A DNA stretch of 64,000 nucleotides from Argentina anserina (Eukaryota; Streptophyta; Magnoliopsida; Rosales; Rosaceae). Of the stretch, positions 38,499-52,960 are shown piece after piece. A program made the translations under genes and the position numbers. The notes under the pieces were generated by a model that was not told the DNA's origin, made no database searches, and worked only from the letters and a program-made list of their open reading frames with translations. The stretch's first letter is position 1. Each line of letters opens with the position of its first letter. The DNA is taken from NCBI RefSeq assembly GCF_933775445.1, contig NC_065874.1, positions 20,530,501 to 20,594,500 of the forward strand, given 5' to 3'.

Positions 38499-41259
38499 GA
38501 AACTCGCATCAGAAGCCTTACAGAAAAATACTCAAACGAGAAATGAAAAGATACACAATTGGAATAGTAAAGATACGCAAACGATGTAAAGATACACAAT
38601 TGGAATAGTAAAGATACGCAAACGATGTAAAGATACTCAGTTTGAAAGAAACACACTCCCACACTTGCAAAACTCTCAAATACAATAGAAACTCGCATCA
38701 GAAGCCTTACAGAAAGATACTCAAACGAGAAATGAAAAGATACACAATTGGAATAGTAAAGATACGCAAACGATGTAAAGATACACAATTGGAATAGTAA
38801 AGATATGCAAACGATGTAAAGATACTCAGTTTGAAAGAAACACACTCCCACACTTGCAAAACTCTCAAATACAATAGAAACTCGCATCAGAAGCCTTACA
38901 GAAAGATACTCAAACGAGAAATGAAAAGATACACAATTGGAATAGTAAAGATACGCAAACGATGTAAAGATACACAATTGCAATAGTAAAGATACGCAAA
39001 CGATGTAAAGATACGCAAACGATGTAAAGATACACAATTAGAATAGTAAAGATACGCAAACGATGTAAAGATACTCAGTTTGAAAAAAACACACTCACAC
39101 ACTTGCAAAACTCTCAAATTCAATAGAAACTCGCATCCGAAAGCCTTACAGAAAGATACTCAAACGAGAAATGAAAAGATACACAATTGGAATAGTAATG
39201 ATACGCAAACGATGTAAAGATACTCAGTTTGAAAGAAACACACTCCCACATTTGTAAAACTGTCAAATTCAATAGAAACTCGCATCAGAAAGCCTTACAG
39301 AAAGATACACAAACGAGAAATGAAAAGATACACAATTGGAATAGTAAAGATACGCAAACGATGTAAAGATACTCAGTTTAAAAGAAACACACTCCCACAC
39401 TTGCAAAACTCTCAAATACAATAGAAACTCGCATCAGAAGCCTTACAGAAAAATACTCAAACGAGAAATGAAAAGATACACAATTGTAATAGTAAAGATA
39501 CGCAAACGATGTAAAGATACACAATTGGAATAGTAAAGATACGCAAACGATGTAAAGATACTCAGTTTGAAAGAAACACACTCCCACACTTGCAAAACTC
39601 TCAAATTCAATAGAGACTCGCATCAGAAAGCCTTACAGAAAGATACTCAAACGAGAAATGAAAACAGACACAATTGGAATAGTAAAGATACGCAAACGAT
39701 GTAAAGACACTCAGTTTGAAAGAAACACACTCCCACACTTGTAAAACTCTCAAATACAATAGAAAGTCGCATCAGAAGCCTTACAGAAAGATACTCAAAC
39801 GAGAAATGAAAAGATACACAATTGGAATAGAAAAGATACGCAAACGATGTAAAGATACACAATTGCAATAGTAAAGATACGCAAACGATGTAAAGATACT
39901 CAGTTTGAAAGAAACACACTCCCACACTTGCAAAACTCTCAAATACAATAGAAACTCGCATCAGAAGCCTTACAGAAAGATACTCAAACGAGAAATGAAA
40001 AGATACACAATTGGAATAGTAAAGATACGCAAACGATGTAAAGATACACAATTGGAATAGTAAAGATACGCAAACGATGTAAAGATACTCAGTTTGAAAG
40101 AAACACACTCCCACACTTGCAAAACTCTCAAATACAATAGAAACTCGCATCAGAAGCCTTACAGAAAGATACTCAAACGAGAAATGAAAAGATACACAAT
40201 TGGAATAGTAAAGATACGTAAACGATGTAAAGATACACAATTGGAATAGTAAAGATACGCAAACGATGTAAAGATACTCAGTTTGAAAGAAACACACTCC
40301 CACACTTGCAAAACTCTCAAATACAATAGAAACTCGCATCAGAAGCCTTACAGAAAAATACTCAAACGAGAAATGAAAAGATACACAATTGGAATAGTAA
40401 AGATACGCAAACGATGTAAAGACACTCAGTTTGAAAGAAACACACTCCCACACTTGCAAAACTCTCAAATACAATAGAAACTCGCATCAGATGCCTTACA
40501 GAAAGATACTCAAACGAGAAATGAAAAGATACACAATTGGAATAGTAAAGATACGCAAACGATGTAAAGACACTCAGTTTGAAAGAAACACACTCCCACA
40601 CTTGCAAAACTCTCAAATACAATAGAAACTCGCATCAGATGCCTTACAGAAAGATACTCAAACGAGAAATGAAAAGATACACAATTGGAATAGTAAAGAT
40701 ACGCAAACGATGTAAAGACACTCAGTTTGAAAGAAACACACTCCCACACTTGCAAAACTCTCAAATACAATAGAAACTCGCATCAGAAGCCTTACAGAAA
40801 GATACTCAAACGAGAAATGAAAAGATACACAATTGGAATAGTAAAGATACGCAAACGATGTAAAGATACACAATTAGAATAGTAAAGATACGCAAACGAT
40901 GTAAAGATACTCAGTTTGAAAAAAACACACTCACACACTTGCAAAACTCTCAAATTCAATAGAAACTCGCATCCGAAAGCCTTACGGAAAGATACTCAAA
41001 CGAGAAATGAAAAGATACACAATTGGAATAGTAATGATACGCAAACGATGTAAAGATACTCAGTTTGAAAGAAACACACTCCCACATTTGTAAAACTGTC
41101 AAATTCAATAGAAACTCGCATCAGAAAGCCTTACAGAAAGATACACAAACGAGAAATGAAAAGATACACAATTGGAATAGTAAAGATACGCAAACGATGT
41201 AAAGATACTCAGTTTAAAAGAAACACACTCCCACACTTGCAAAACTCTCAAATACAATA
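38499..41259. repeat. HOR B copy 3, contracted (2761 bp)
   Basis: Same order as copies 1 and 2 but net one 189-bp unit shorter. The loss falls in the run of 189-bp monomers of the 905-bp cassette. The variant catcagatgcc, found once in a 189-bp unit in copies 1 and 2, appears here in two adjacent 148-bp units (near 40490 and 40638), pointing to conversion or re-duplication. Confidence 0.88.
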
Positions 41260-43790
41260 GAAACTCGCATCAGAAGCCTTACAGAAAAATACTCAAACGA
41301 GAAATGAAAAGATACACAATTGGAATAGTAAAGATACGCAAACGATGTAAAGATACACAATTGGAATAGTAAAGATACGCAAACGATGTAAAGATACTCA
41401 GTTTGAAAGAAACACACTCCCACACTTGCAAAACTCTCAAATACAATAGAAACTCGCATCAGAAGCCTTACAGAAAGATACTCAAACGAGAAATGAAAAG
41501 ATACACAATTGGAATAGTAAAGATACGCAAACGATGTAAAGATACACAATTGGAATAGTAAAGATATGCAAACGATGTAAAGATACTCAGTTTGAAAGAA
41601 ACACACTCCCACACTTGCAAAACTCTCAAATACAATAGAAACTCGCATCAGAAGCCTTACAGAAAGATACTCAAACGAGAAATGAAAAGATACACAATTG
41701 GAATAGTAAAGATACGCAAACGATGTAAAGATACACAATTGCAATAGTAAAGATACGCAAACGATGTAAAGATACGCAAACGATGTAAAGATACACAATT
41801 AGAATAGTAAAGATACGCAAACGATGTAAAGATACTCAGTTTGAAAAAAACACACTCACACACTTGCAAAACTCTCAAATTCAATAGAAACTCGCATCCG
41901 AAAGCCTTACAGAAAGATACTCAAACGAGAAATGAAAAGATACACAATTGGAATAGTAATGATACGCAAACGATGTAAAGATACTCAGTTTGAAAGAAAC
42001 ACACTCCCACATTTGTAAAACTGTCAAATTCAATAGAAACTCGCATCAGAAAGCCTTACAGAAAGATACACAAACGAGAAATGAAAAGATACACAATTGG
42101 AATAGTAAAGATACGCAAACGATGTAAAGATACTCAGTTTAAAAGAAACACACTCCCACACTTGCAAAACTCTCAAATACAATAGAAACTCGCATCAGAA
42201 GCCTTACAGAAAAATACTCAAACGAGAAATGAAAAGATACACAATTGGAATAGTAAAGATACGCAAACGATGTAAAGATACACAATTGGAATAGTAAAGA
42301 TACGCAAACGATGTAAAGATACTCAGTTTGAAAGAAACACACTCCCACACTTGCAAAACTCTCAAATTCAATAGAGACTCGCATCAGAAAGCCTTACAGA
42401 AAGATACTCAAACGAGAAATGAAAACAGACACAATTGGAATAGTAAAGATACGCAAACGATGTAAAGACACTCAGTTTGAAAGAAACACACTCCCACACT
42501 TGTAAAACTCTCAAATACAATAGAAAGTCGCATCAGAAGCCTTACAGAAAGATACTCAAACGAGAAATGAAAAGATACACAATTGGAATAGAAAAGATAC
42601 GCAAACGATGTAAAGATACACAATTGCAATAGTAAAGATACGCAAACGATGTAAAGATACTCAGTTTGAAAGAAACACACTCCCACACTTGCAAAACTCT
42701 CAAATACAATAGAAACTCGCATCAGAAGCCTTACAGAAAGATACTCAAACGAGAAATGAAAAGATACACAATTGGAATAGTAAAGATACGCAAACGATGT
42801 AAAGATACACAATTGGAATAGTAAAGATACGCAAACGATGTAAAGATACTCAGTTTGAAAGAAACACACTCCCACACTTGCAAAACTCTCAAATACAATA
42901 GAAACTCGCATCAGAAGCCTTACAGAAAGATACTCAAACGAGAAATGAAAAGATACACAATTGGAATAGTAAAGATACGTAAACGATGTAAAGATACACA
43001 ATTGGAATAGTAAAGATACGCAAACGATGTAAAGATACTCAGTTTGAAAGAAACACACTCCCACACTTGCAAAACTCTCAAATACAATAGAAACTCGCAT
43101 CAGAAGCCTTACAGAAAGATACTCAAACGAGAAATGAAAAGATACACAATTGGAATAGTAAAGATACGTAAACGATGTAAAGATACACAATTGGAATAGT
43201 AAAGATACGCAAACGATGTAAAGATACTCAGTTTGAAAGAAACACACTCCCACACTTGCAAAACTCTCAAATTCAATAGAGACTCGCATCAGAAAGCCTT
43301 ACAAAAAGATACTCAAACGAGAAATGAAAAGATACACAATTGGAATAGTAAAGATACGCAAACGATGTAAAGATACTCAGTTTGAAAGAAACACACTCCC
43401 ACACTTGCAAAACTCTCAAATACAATAGAAACTCGCATCAGAAGCCTTACAGAAAAATACTCAAACGAGAAATGAAAAGATACACAATTGGAATAGTAAA
43501 GATACGCAAACGATGTAAAGACACTCAGTTTGAAAGAAACACACTCCCACACTTGCAAAACTCTCAAATACAATAGAAACTCGCATCAGAAGCCTTACAG
43601 AAAGATACTCAAACGAGAAATGAAAAGATACACAATTGGAATAGTAAAGATACGCAAACGATGTAAAGACACTCAGTTTGAAAGAAACACACTCCCACAC
43701 TTGCAAAACTCTCAAATACAATAGAAACTCGCATCAGAAGCCTTACAGAAAGATACTCAAACGAGAAATGAAAAGATACACAATTGGAAT
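41260..43790. repeat. HOR B copy 4, partial
   Basis: Follows the copy 2 order, including a complete 905-bp cassette (42408-43312), until about 43.8 kb. There the expected 189-bp unit with ttagaatag is replaced by 485-bp and 337-bp local duplications. The right edge is approximate. Confidence 0.85.
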
Positions 43791-44396
43791 AGTAAAGATA
43801 CGTAAACGATGTAAAGATACACAATTGGAATAGTAAAGATACGCAAACGATGTAAAGATACTCAGTTTGAAAGAAACACACTCCCACACTTGCAAAACTC
43901 TCAAATACAATAGAAACTCGCATCAGAAGCCTTACAGAAAAATACTCAAACGAGAAATGAAAAGATACACAATTGGAATAGTAAAGATACGCAAACGATG
44001 TAAAGACACTCAGTTTGAAAGAAACACACTCCCACACTTGCAAAACTCTCAAATACAATAGAAACTCGCATCAGAAGCCTTACAGAAAGATACTCAAACG
44101 AGAAATGAAAAGATACACAATTGGAATAGTAAAGATACGCAAACGATGTAAAGACACTCAGTTTGAAAGAAACACACTCCCACACTTGCAAAACTCTCAA
44201 ATACAATAGAAACTCGCATCAGAAGCCTTACAGAAAGATACTCAAACGAGAAATGAAAAGATACACAATTGGAATAGTAAAGATACGTAAACGATGTAAA
44301 GATACACAATTGGAATAGTAAAGATACGCAAACGATGTAAAGAAACTCAGTTATCAAAAACACACTCCCACACTTGCAAAACTCTCAAATTCAATA

Positions 44397-45070
44397 GAGA
44401 CTCGCATCAGAAAGCCTTACAAAAAGATACTCAAACGAGAAATGAAAAGATACACAATTGGAATAGTAAAGATACGCAAACGATGTAAAGATACTCAGTT
44501 TGAAAGAAACACACTCCCACACTTGCAAAACTCTCAAATACAAAAGAAACTCGCATCAGAAGCCTTACAGAAAGATACTCAAACGAGAAATGAAAAGATA
44601 CACAATTGGAATAGTAAAGATACGCAAACGATGTAAAGATACACAATTGGAATAGTAAAGATACGCAAACGATGTAAAGAAACTCAGTTATCAAAAACAC
44701 ACTCCCACACTTGCAAAACTCTCAAATTCAATAGAGACTCGCATCAGAAAGCCTTACAAAAAGATACTCAAACGAGAAATGAAAAGATACACAATTGGAA
44801 TAGTAAAGATACGCAAACGATGTAAAGATACTCAGTTTGAAAGAAACACACTCCCACACTTGCAAAACTCTCAAATACAAAAGAAACTCGCATCAGAAGC
44901 CTTACAGAAAGATACTCAAACGAGAAATGAAAAGATACACAATTGGAATAGTAAAGATACGCAAACGATGTAAAGACACTCAGTTTGAAAGAAACACACT
45001 CCCCCACTTGCAAAACTCTCAAATACAATAGAAACTCGCATCAGAAGCCTTACAGAAAGATACTCAAACG
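44397..45070. repeat. 337-bp dimers (148 + 189 class)
   Basis: Two consecutive 337-bp repeats (starts 44397 and 44734), each beginning gagactcgcatcagaaag after the cagttatcaaaa junction. The second becomes different near 45000 (ctcccccacttg). Confidence 0.8.
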
Positions 45071-45854
45071 AGAAATGAAAAGATACACAATTGGAATATT
45101 AAAGATACGCAAACGATGTAAAGATACACAATTGCAATAGTAAAGATACGCAAACGATGTAAAGATACACGATTAGAATAGTAAAGATACGCAAACGATG
45201 TAAAGATACTCAGTTTGAAAAAAACACACTCACACACTTGCAAAACTCTCAAATTCAATAGAAACTCGCATCCGAAAGCCTTACAGAAAGATACTCAAAC
45301 GAGAAATGAAAAGATACACAATTGGAATAGTAATGATACGCAAACGATGTAAAGATACTCAGTTTGAAAGAAACACACTCCGACATTTGTAAAATTGTCA
45401 AATTCAATAGAAACTCGCATCAGAAAGCCTTACAGAATGATACACAAACGAGAAATGAAAAGATACACAATTGGAATAGTAAAGATACGCAAACGATGTA
45501 AAGATACTCAGTTTAAAAGAAACACACTCCCACACTTGCAAAACTCTCAAATACAATAGAAACTCGCATCAGAAGCCTTACAGAAAGATACTCAAACGAG
45601 AAATGAAAAGATACACAATTGGAATAGTAAAGATACGCAAACGATGTAAAGGTACTCTGTTTGAAAGAAACACACTCCCACACTTGCAAAACTCTCAAAT
45701 ACAATAGAAACTCGCATCAGAAGCCTTACAGAAAGATACTCAAACGAGAAATGAAAAGATACACAATTGGAATAGTAAAGATACGCAAACGATGTAAAGA
45801 TACTCAGTTTGAAAGAAACACACTCCCACACTTGGAAAACTCTCAAATACAATA

Positions 45855-47180
45855 GAAACTCGCATCAGAAGCCTTACAGAAAAATACTCAAACGAGAAAT
45901 GAAAAGATACACAATTGGAATAGTAAAGATACGCAAACGATGTAAAGATACACAATTGGAATCGTAAAGATACGCAAACGATGTAAAGATACTCAGTTTG
46001 AAAGAAACACACTCCCACACTTGCAAAACTCTCAAATTCAATAGAAACTCGCATCAGAAAGCCTTACAGAAAGATACTCAAACGAGAAATGAAAAGATAC
46101 ACAATTGGAATAGTAAAGATACGCAAACGATGTAAAGATACACAATTGGAATCGTAAAGATACGCAAACGATGTAAAGATACTCAGTTTGAAAGAAACAC
46201 ACTCCCACACTTTCAAAACTCTCAAATACAATAGAAACTCGCATCAGAAGCCTTACAGAAAGATACTCAAACGAGAAATGAAAAGATACACAATTGGAAT
46301 AGTAAAGATACGCAAACGATGTAAAGATACACAATTGGAATAGTAAAGATACGCAAACGATGTAAAGATACACAATTAGAATAGTAAAATACGCAAACGA
46401 TGTAAAGATACTCAGTTTGAAAGAAACACACTCACACACTTGCAAAACTCTCAAATTCAATAGAAACTCGCATCCGAAAGCCTTACAGAAAGATACTCAA
46501 ACGAGAAATGAAAAGATACACAATTGGAATAGTAAAGATACGCAAACGATGTAAAGATACTCAGTTTGAAAGAAACACACTCCCACACTTGGAAAACTCT
46601 CAAATACAATAGAAACTCGCATCAGAAGCCTTACAGAAAAATACTCAAACGAGAAATGAAAAGATACACAATTGGAATAGTAAAGATACGCAAACGATGT
46701 AAAGATACACAATTGGAATCGTAAAGATACGCAAACGATGTAAAGATACTCAGTTTGAAAGAAACACACTCCCACACTTGCAAAACTCTCAAATTCAATA
46801 GAAACTCGCATCAGAAAGCCTTACAGAAAGATACTCAAACGAGAAATGAAAAGATACACAATTGGAATAGTAAAGATACGCAAACGATGTAAAGATACAC
46901 AATTGGAATAGTAAAGATACGCAAACGATGTAAAGATACACAATTAGAATAGTAAAATACGCAAACGATGTAAAGATACTCAGTTTGAAAGAAACACACT
47001 CACACACTTGCAAAACTCTCAAATTCAATAGAAACTCGCATCCGAAAGCCTTACAGAAAGATACTTAAACGAGAAATGAAAAGATACACAATTGGAATAG
47101 TAATGATACGCAAACGATGTAAAGATACTCAGTTTGAAAGAAACACACTCCGACATTTGTAAAATTGTCAAATTCAATAG
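45855..47180. repeat. 757-bp tandem duplication, second copy contracted
   Basis: Copy 1 is 45855-46611 and copy 2 starts at 46612. Both carry cacttggaaaac, ggaatcgtaaag and gtaaaatacgc. Copy 2 lacks one 189-bp unit (the gtaaaatacgc sites are about 569 bp apart rather than 757). Confidence 0.75.
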
Positions 47181-47299
47181 AAACTCGCATCAGAAAGCCT
47201 TACAGAAAGATACACAAACGAGAAATGAAAAGATACACAATTGGAATAGTAAAGATACGCAAACGATGTAAAGATACTCAGTTTAAAAGAAACACACTC

Positions 47300-48740
47300 C
47301 CACACTTGCAAAACTCTCAAATACAATAGAAACTCGCATCAGAAGCCTTACAGAAAGATACTCAAACGAGAAATGAAAAGATACACAATTGGAATAGTAA
47401 AGATACGCAAACGATGTAAAGGTACTCTGTTTGAAAGAAACACACTCACACACTTGCAAAACTCTCAAATTCAATAGAAACTCGCATCCGAAAGCCTTAC
47501 AGAAAGATACTCAAACGAGAAATGAAAAGATACACAATTGGAATAGTAAAGATACGCAAACGATGTAAAGATACTCAGTTTGAAAGAAACACACTCCCAC
47601 ACTTGCAAAACTCTCAAATACAATAGAAACTCGCATCAGAAGCCTTACAGAAAAATACTCAAACGAGAAATGAAAAGATACACAATTGGAATAGTAAAGA
47701 TACGCAAACGATGTAAAGATACACAATTGGAATCGTAAAGATACGCAAACGATGTAAAGATACTCAGTTTGAAAGAAACACACTCCCACACTTGCAAAGC
47801 TCTCAAATTCAATAGAAACTCGCATCAGAAAGCCTTACAGAAAGATACTCAAACGAGAAATGAAAAGATACACAATTGGAATAGTAAACATATGCAAACG
47901 ATGTAAAGATACTCAGTTTGAAAGAAACACACTCCCACACTTGCAAAACTCTCAAATACAATAGAAACTCGCATCAGAAGCCTTACAGAAAAATACTCAA
48001 ACAAGAAATGAAAAGATACACAATTGGAATAGTAAAGATACGCAAACGATGTAAAGACACTCAGTTTGAAAGAAACACACTCCCACACTTGCAAAACTCT
48101 CAAATACAATAGAAACTCGCATCAGAAGCCTTACAGAAAGATACTCAAACGAGAAATGAAAAGATACACAATTGGAATAGTAAAGATACGCAAACGATGT
48201 AAAGACACTCAGTTTGAAAGAAACACACTCCCACACTTGCAAAACTCTCAAATACAATAGAAACTCGCATCAGAAGCCTTACAGAAAGATACTCAAACGA
48301 GAAATGAAAAGATACACAATTGGAATAGTAAAGATACGTAAACGATGTAAAGATACACAATTGGAATAGTAAAGATACGCAAACGATGTAAAGAAACTCA
48401 GTTATCAAAAACACACTCCCACACTTGCAAAACTCTAAAATTCAATAGAGACTCGCATCAGAAAGCCTTACAAAAAGATACTCAAACGAGAAATGAAAAG
48501 ATACACAATTGGAATAGTAAAGATACGCAAACGATGTAAAGATACTCAGTTTGAAAGAAACACACTCCCACACTTGCAAAACTCTCAAATACAAAAGAAA
48601 CTCGCATCAGAAGCCTTACAGAAAGATACTCAAACGAGAAATGAAAAGATACACAATTGGAATAGTAAAGATACGCAAACGATGTAAAGACACTCAGTTT
48701 GAAAGAAACACACTCCCCCACTTTCAAAACTCTCAAATAC
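47300..48740. repeat. Segment repeated at +3688 bp
   Basis: The monomer series including tgcaaagctctc (near 47795), gtaaacatatgc (near 47884), two gacactcag monomers and cagttatcaaaa (near 48400) recurs in the same order at 51.0-52.4 kb and again at 53.7-55.1 kb. Private changes include acaagaaatg (48001) and ctctaaaattc (near 48433). Confidence 0.75.
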
Positions 48741-50220
48741 AATAGAAACTCGCATCAGAAGCCTTACAGAAAGATACTCAAACGAGAAATGAAAAGATAC
48801 ACAATTGGAATAGTAAAGATACGCAAACGATGTAAAGATACACAATTGCAATAGTAAAGATACGCAAACGATGTAAAGATACGCAAACGATGTAAAGATA
48901 CACAATTAGAATAGTAAAGATACGCAAACGATGTAAAGATACTCAGTTTGAAAAAAACACACTCACACACTTGCAAAACTCTCAAATTCAATAGAAACTC
49001 GCATCCGAAAGCCTTACAGAAAGATACTCAAACGAGAAATGAAAAGATACACAATTGGAATAGTAATGATACGCAAACGATGTAAAGATACTCAGTTTGA
49101 AAGAAACACACTCCGACATTTGTAAAATTGTCAAATTCAATAGAAACTCGCATCAGAAAGCCTTACAGAAAGATACACAAACGAGAAATGAAAAGATACA
49201 CAATTGGAATAGTAAAGATACGCAAACGATGTAAAGATACTCAGTTTAAAAGAAACACACTCCCACACTTGCAAAACTCTCAAATACAATAGAAACTCGC
49301 ATCAGAAGCCTTACAGAAAGATACTCAAACGAGAAATGAAAAGATACACAATTGGAATAGTAAAGATACGCAAACGATGTAAAGGTACTCTGTTTGAAAG
49401 AAACACACTCCCACACTTGCAAAACTCTCAAATACAATAGAAACTCGCATCAGAAGCCTTACAGAAAGATACTCAAACGAGAAATGAAAAGATACACAAT
49501 TGGAATAGTAAAGATACGCAAACGATGTAAAGATACTCAGTTTGAAAGAAACACACTCCCACACTTGGAAAACTCTCAAATACAATAGAAACTCGCATCA
49601 GAAGCCTTACAGAAAAATACTCAAACGAGAAATGAAAAGATACACAATTGGAATAGTAAAGATACGCAAACGATGTAAAGATACACAATTGGAATAGTAA
49701 AGATACGCAAACGATGTAAAGAAACTCAGTTATCAAAAACACACTCCCACACTTGCAAAACTCTCAAATTCAATAGAGACTCGCATCAGAAAGCCTTACA
49801 GAAAGATACTCAAACGAGAAATGAAAAGATACACAATTGGAATAGTAAAGATACGCAAACGATGTAAAGATACTCAGTTTGAAAGAAACACACTCCCACA
49901 CTTGCAAAACTCTCAAATACAAAAGAAACTCGCATCAGAAGCCTTACAGAAAGATACTCAAACGAGAAATGAAAAGATACACAATTGGAATAGTAAAGAT
50001 ACGCAAACGATGTAAAGACACTCAGTTTGAAAGAAACACACTCCCCCACTTGCAAAACTCTCAAATACAATAGAAACTCGCATCAGAAGCCTTACAGAAA
50101 GATACTCAAATGAGAAATGAAAAGATACACAATTGGAATAGTAAAGATACGCAAACGATGTAAAGATACTCAGTTTAAAAGAAACACACTCCCACACTTG
50201 CAAAACTCTCAAATACAATA

Positions 50221-52960
50221 GAAACTCGCATCAGAAGCCTTACAGAAAGATACTCAAACGAGAAATGAAAAGATACACAATTGGAATAGTAAAGATACGC
50301 AAACGATGTAAAGGTACTCTGTTTGAAAGAAACACACTCCCACACTTGCAAAACTCTCAAATACAATAGAAACTCGCATCAGAAGCCTTACAGAAAGATA
50401 CTCAAACGAGAAATGAAAAGATACACAATTGGAATAGTAAAGATACGCAAACGATGTAAAGATACTCTGTTTGAAAGAAACACACTCCCACACTTGCAAA
50501 ACTCTCAAATTCAATAGAAACTCGCATCAGAAAGCCTTACAGAAAGATACTCAAACGAGAAATGAAAAAATACACAATTGGAATAGTAAAGATACGCAAA
50601 CGATGTAAAGATACACAATTGGAATCGTAAAGATACGCAAACGATGTAAAGATACTCAGTTTGAAAGAAACACACTCCCACACTTTCAAAACTCTCAAAT
50701 ACAATAGAAACTCGCATCAGTAGCCTTACAGAAAGATACTCAGACGAGAAATGAAAAGATACACAATTGGAATAGTAAAGATACGCAAACGATGTAAAGA
50801 TACACAATTGGAATAGTAAAGATACGCAAACGATGTAAAGATACACAATTAGAATAGTAAAATACGCAAACGATGTAAAGATACACAATTAGAATAGTAA
50901 AATACGCAAACGATGTAAAGATACTCAGTTTGAAAGAAACACACTCACACACTTGCAAAACTCTCAAATTCAATAGAAACTCGCATCCGAAAGCCTTACA
51001 GAAAGATACTCAAACGAGAAATGAAAAGATACACAATTGGAATAGTAAAGATACGTAAACGATGTAAAGATACACAATTGGAATAGTAAACATAGGCAAA
51101 CGATGTAAAGATACTCCGTTTGAAAGAAACACACTCCCACACTTGCAAAACTCTCAAATACAATAGAAACTCGCATCAGAAGCCTTACAGAAATATACTC
51201 AAACGAGAAATGAAAAGATACACAATTGGAATAGTAAAGATACGCAAACGATGTAAAGATACTCAGTTTGAAAGAAACACACTCCCACACTTGCAAAACT
51301 CTCAAATACAATAGAAACTCGCATCAGAAGCCTTACAGAAAAATACTCAAACGAGAAATGAAAAGATACACAATTGGAATAGTAAAGATACGCAAACGAT
51401 GTAAAGATACACAATTGGAATCGTAAAGATACGCAAACGATGTAAAGATACTCAGTTTGAAAGAAACACACTCCCACACTTGCAAAGCTCTCAAATTCAA
51501 TAGAAACTCGCATCAGAAAGCCTTACAGAAAGATACTCAAACGAGAAATGAAAAGATACACAATTGGAATAGTAAACATATGCAAACGATGTAAAGATAC
51601 TCAGTTTGAAAGAAACACACTCCCACACTTGCAAAACTCTCAAATACAATAGAAACTCGCATCAGAAGCCTTACAGAAAAATACTCAAACGAGAAATGAA
51701 AAGATACACAATTGGAATAGTAAAGATACGCAAACGATGTAAAGACACTCAGTTTGAAAGAAACACACTCCCACACTTGCAAAACTCTCAAATACAATAG
51801 AAACTCGCATCAGAAGCCTTACAGAAAGATACTCAAACGAGAAATGAAAAGATACACAATTGGAATAGTAAAGATACGCAAACGATGTAAAGACACTCAG
51901 TTTGAAAGAAACACACTCCCACACTTGCAAAACTCTCAAATACAATAGAAACTCGCATCAGAAGCCTTACAGAAAGATACTCAAACGAGAAATGAAAAGA
52001 TACACAATTGGAATAGTAAAGATACGTAAACGATGTAAAGATACACAATTGGAATAGTAAAGATACGCAAACGATGTAAAGAAACTCAGTTATCAAAAAC
52101 ACACTCCCACACTTGCAAAACTCTCAAATTCAATAGAGACTCGCATCAGAAAGCCTTACAAAAAGATACTCAAACGAGAAATGAAAAGATACACAATTGG
52201 AATAGTAAAGATACGCAAACGATGTAAAGATACTCAGTTTGAAAGAAACACACTCCCACACTTGCAAAACTCTCAAATACAAAAGAAACTCGCATCAGAA
52301 GCCTTACAGAAAGATACTCAAACGAGAAATGAAAAGATACACAATTGGAATAGTAAAGATACGCAAACGATGTAAAGACACTCAGTTTGAAAGAAACACA
52401 CTCCCCCACTTGCAAAACTCTCAAATACAATAGAAACTCGCATCAGAAGCCTTACAGAAAGATACTCAAACGAGAAATGAAAAGATACACAATTGGAATA
52501 GTAAAGATACGCAAACGATGTAAAGATACACAATTGCAATAGTAAAGATACGCAAACGATGTAAAGATACACAATTAGAATAGTAAAGATACGCAAACGA
52601 TGTAAAGATACTCAGTTTGAAAAAAACACACTCACACACTTGCAAAACTCTCAAATTCAATAGAAACTCGCATCCGAAAGCCTTACAGAAAGATACTCAA
52701 ACGAGAAATGAAAAGATACACAATTGGAATAGTAATGATACGCAAACGATGTAAAGATACTCAGTTTGAAAGAAACACACTCCGACATTTGTAAAATTGT
52801 CAAATTCAATAGAAACTCGCATCAGAAAGCCTTACAGAAAGATACACAAACGAGAAATGAAAAGATACACAATTGGAATAGTAAAGATACGCAAACGATG
52901 TAAAGATACTCAGTTTGAAAGAAACACACTCCCACACTTGCAAAACTCTCAAATACAATA
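50221..52960. repeat. HOR C copy 1 (16 monomers, 2740 bp)
   Basis: Monomer lengths read from phased starts are 148,148,190,269,190,148,189,149,148,148,188,149,148,230,149,149, which sum to 2740. The 269-bp and 230-bp units hold four and three copies of the 41-bp block. Confidence 0.92.
50758..50919. repeat. Four-fold 41/40-bp sub-repeat in one monomer
   Basis: Block starts are 50758, 50799, 50840 and 50880. The last two are identical 40-bp versions (ttagaatagtaaaatacgc), showing that the one-base deletion arose before the last duplication. The event recurs at +2740 in HOR C copy 2. Confidence 0.92.

Larger units (their letters stand above)
10998..44000. repeat. Satellite array, central block
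   Basis: Same 148/189-bp satellite and same orientation as the left block, resuming after the insertion. It is recognisable by the variant gaaaacagacac in place of gaaaagatacac (first seen near 11208, recurring to about 42,425), which I did not find in the left or right block. The right boundary is approximate. The block contains irregular duplications from 11.0 to 22.3 kb, a duplicated segment of about 4 kb from 22.3 to 31.5 kb, and the 2950-bp HOR from 32 to 43.8 kb. No gene is present. Confidence 0.95.
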
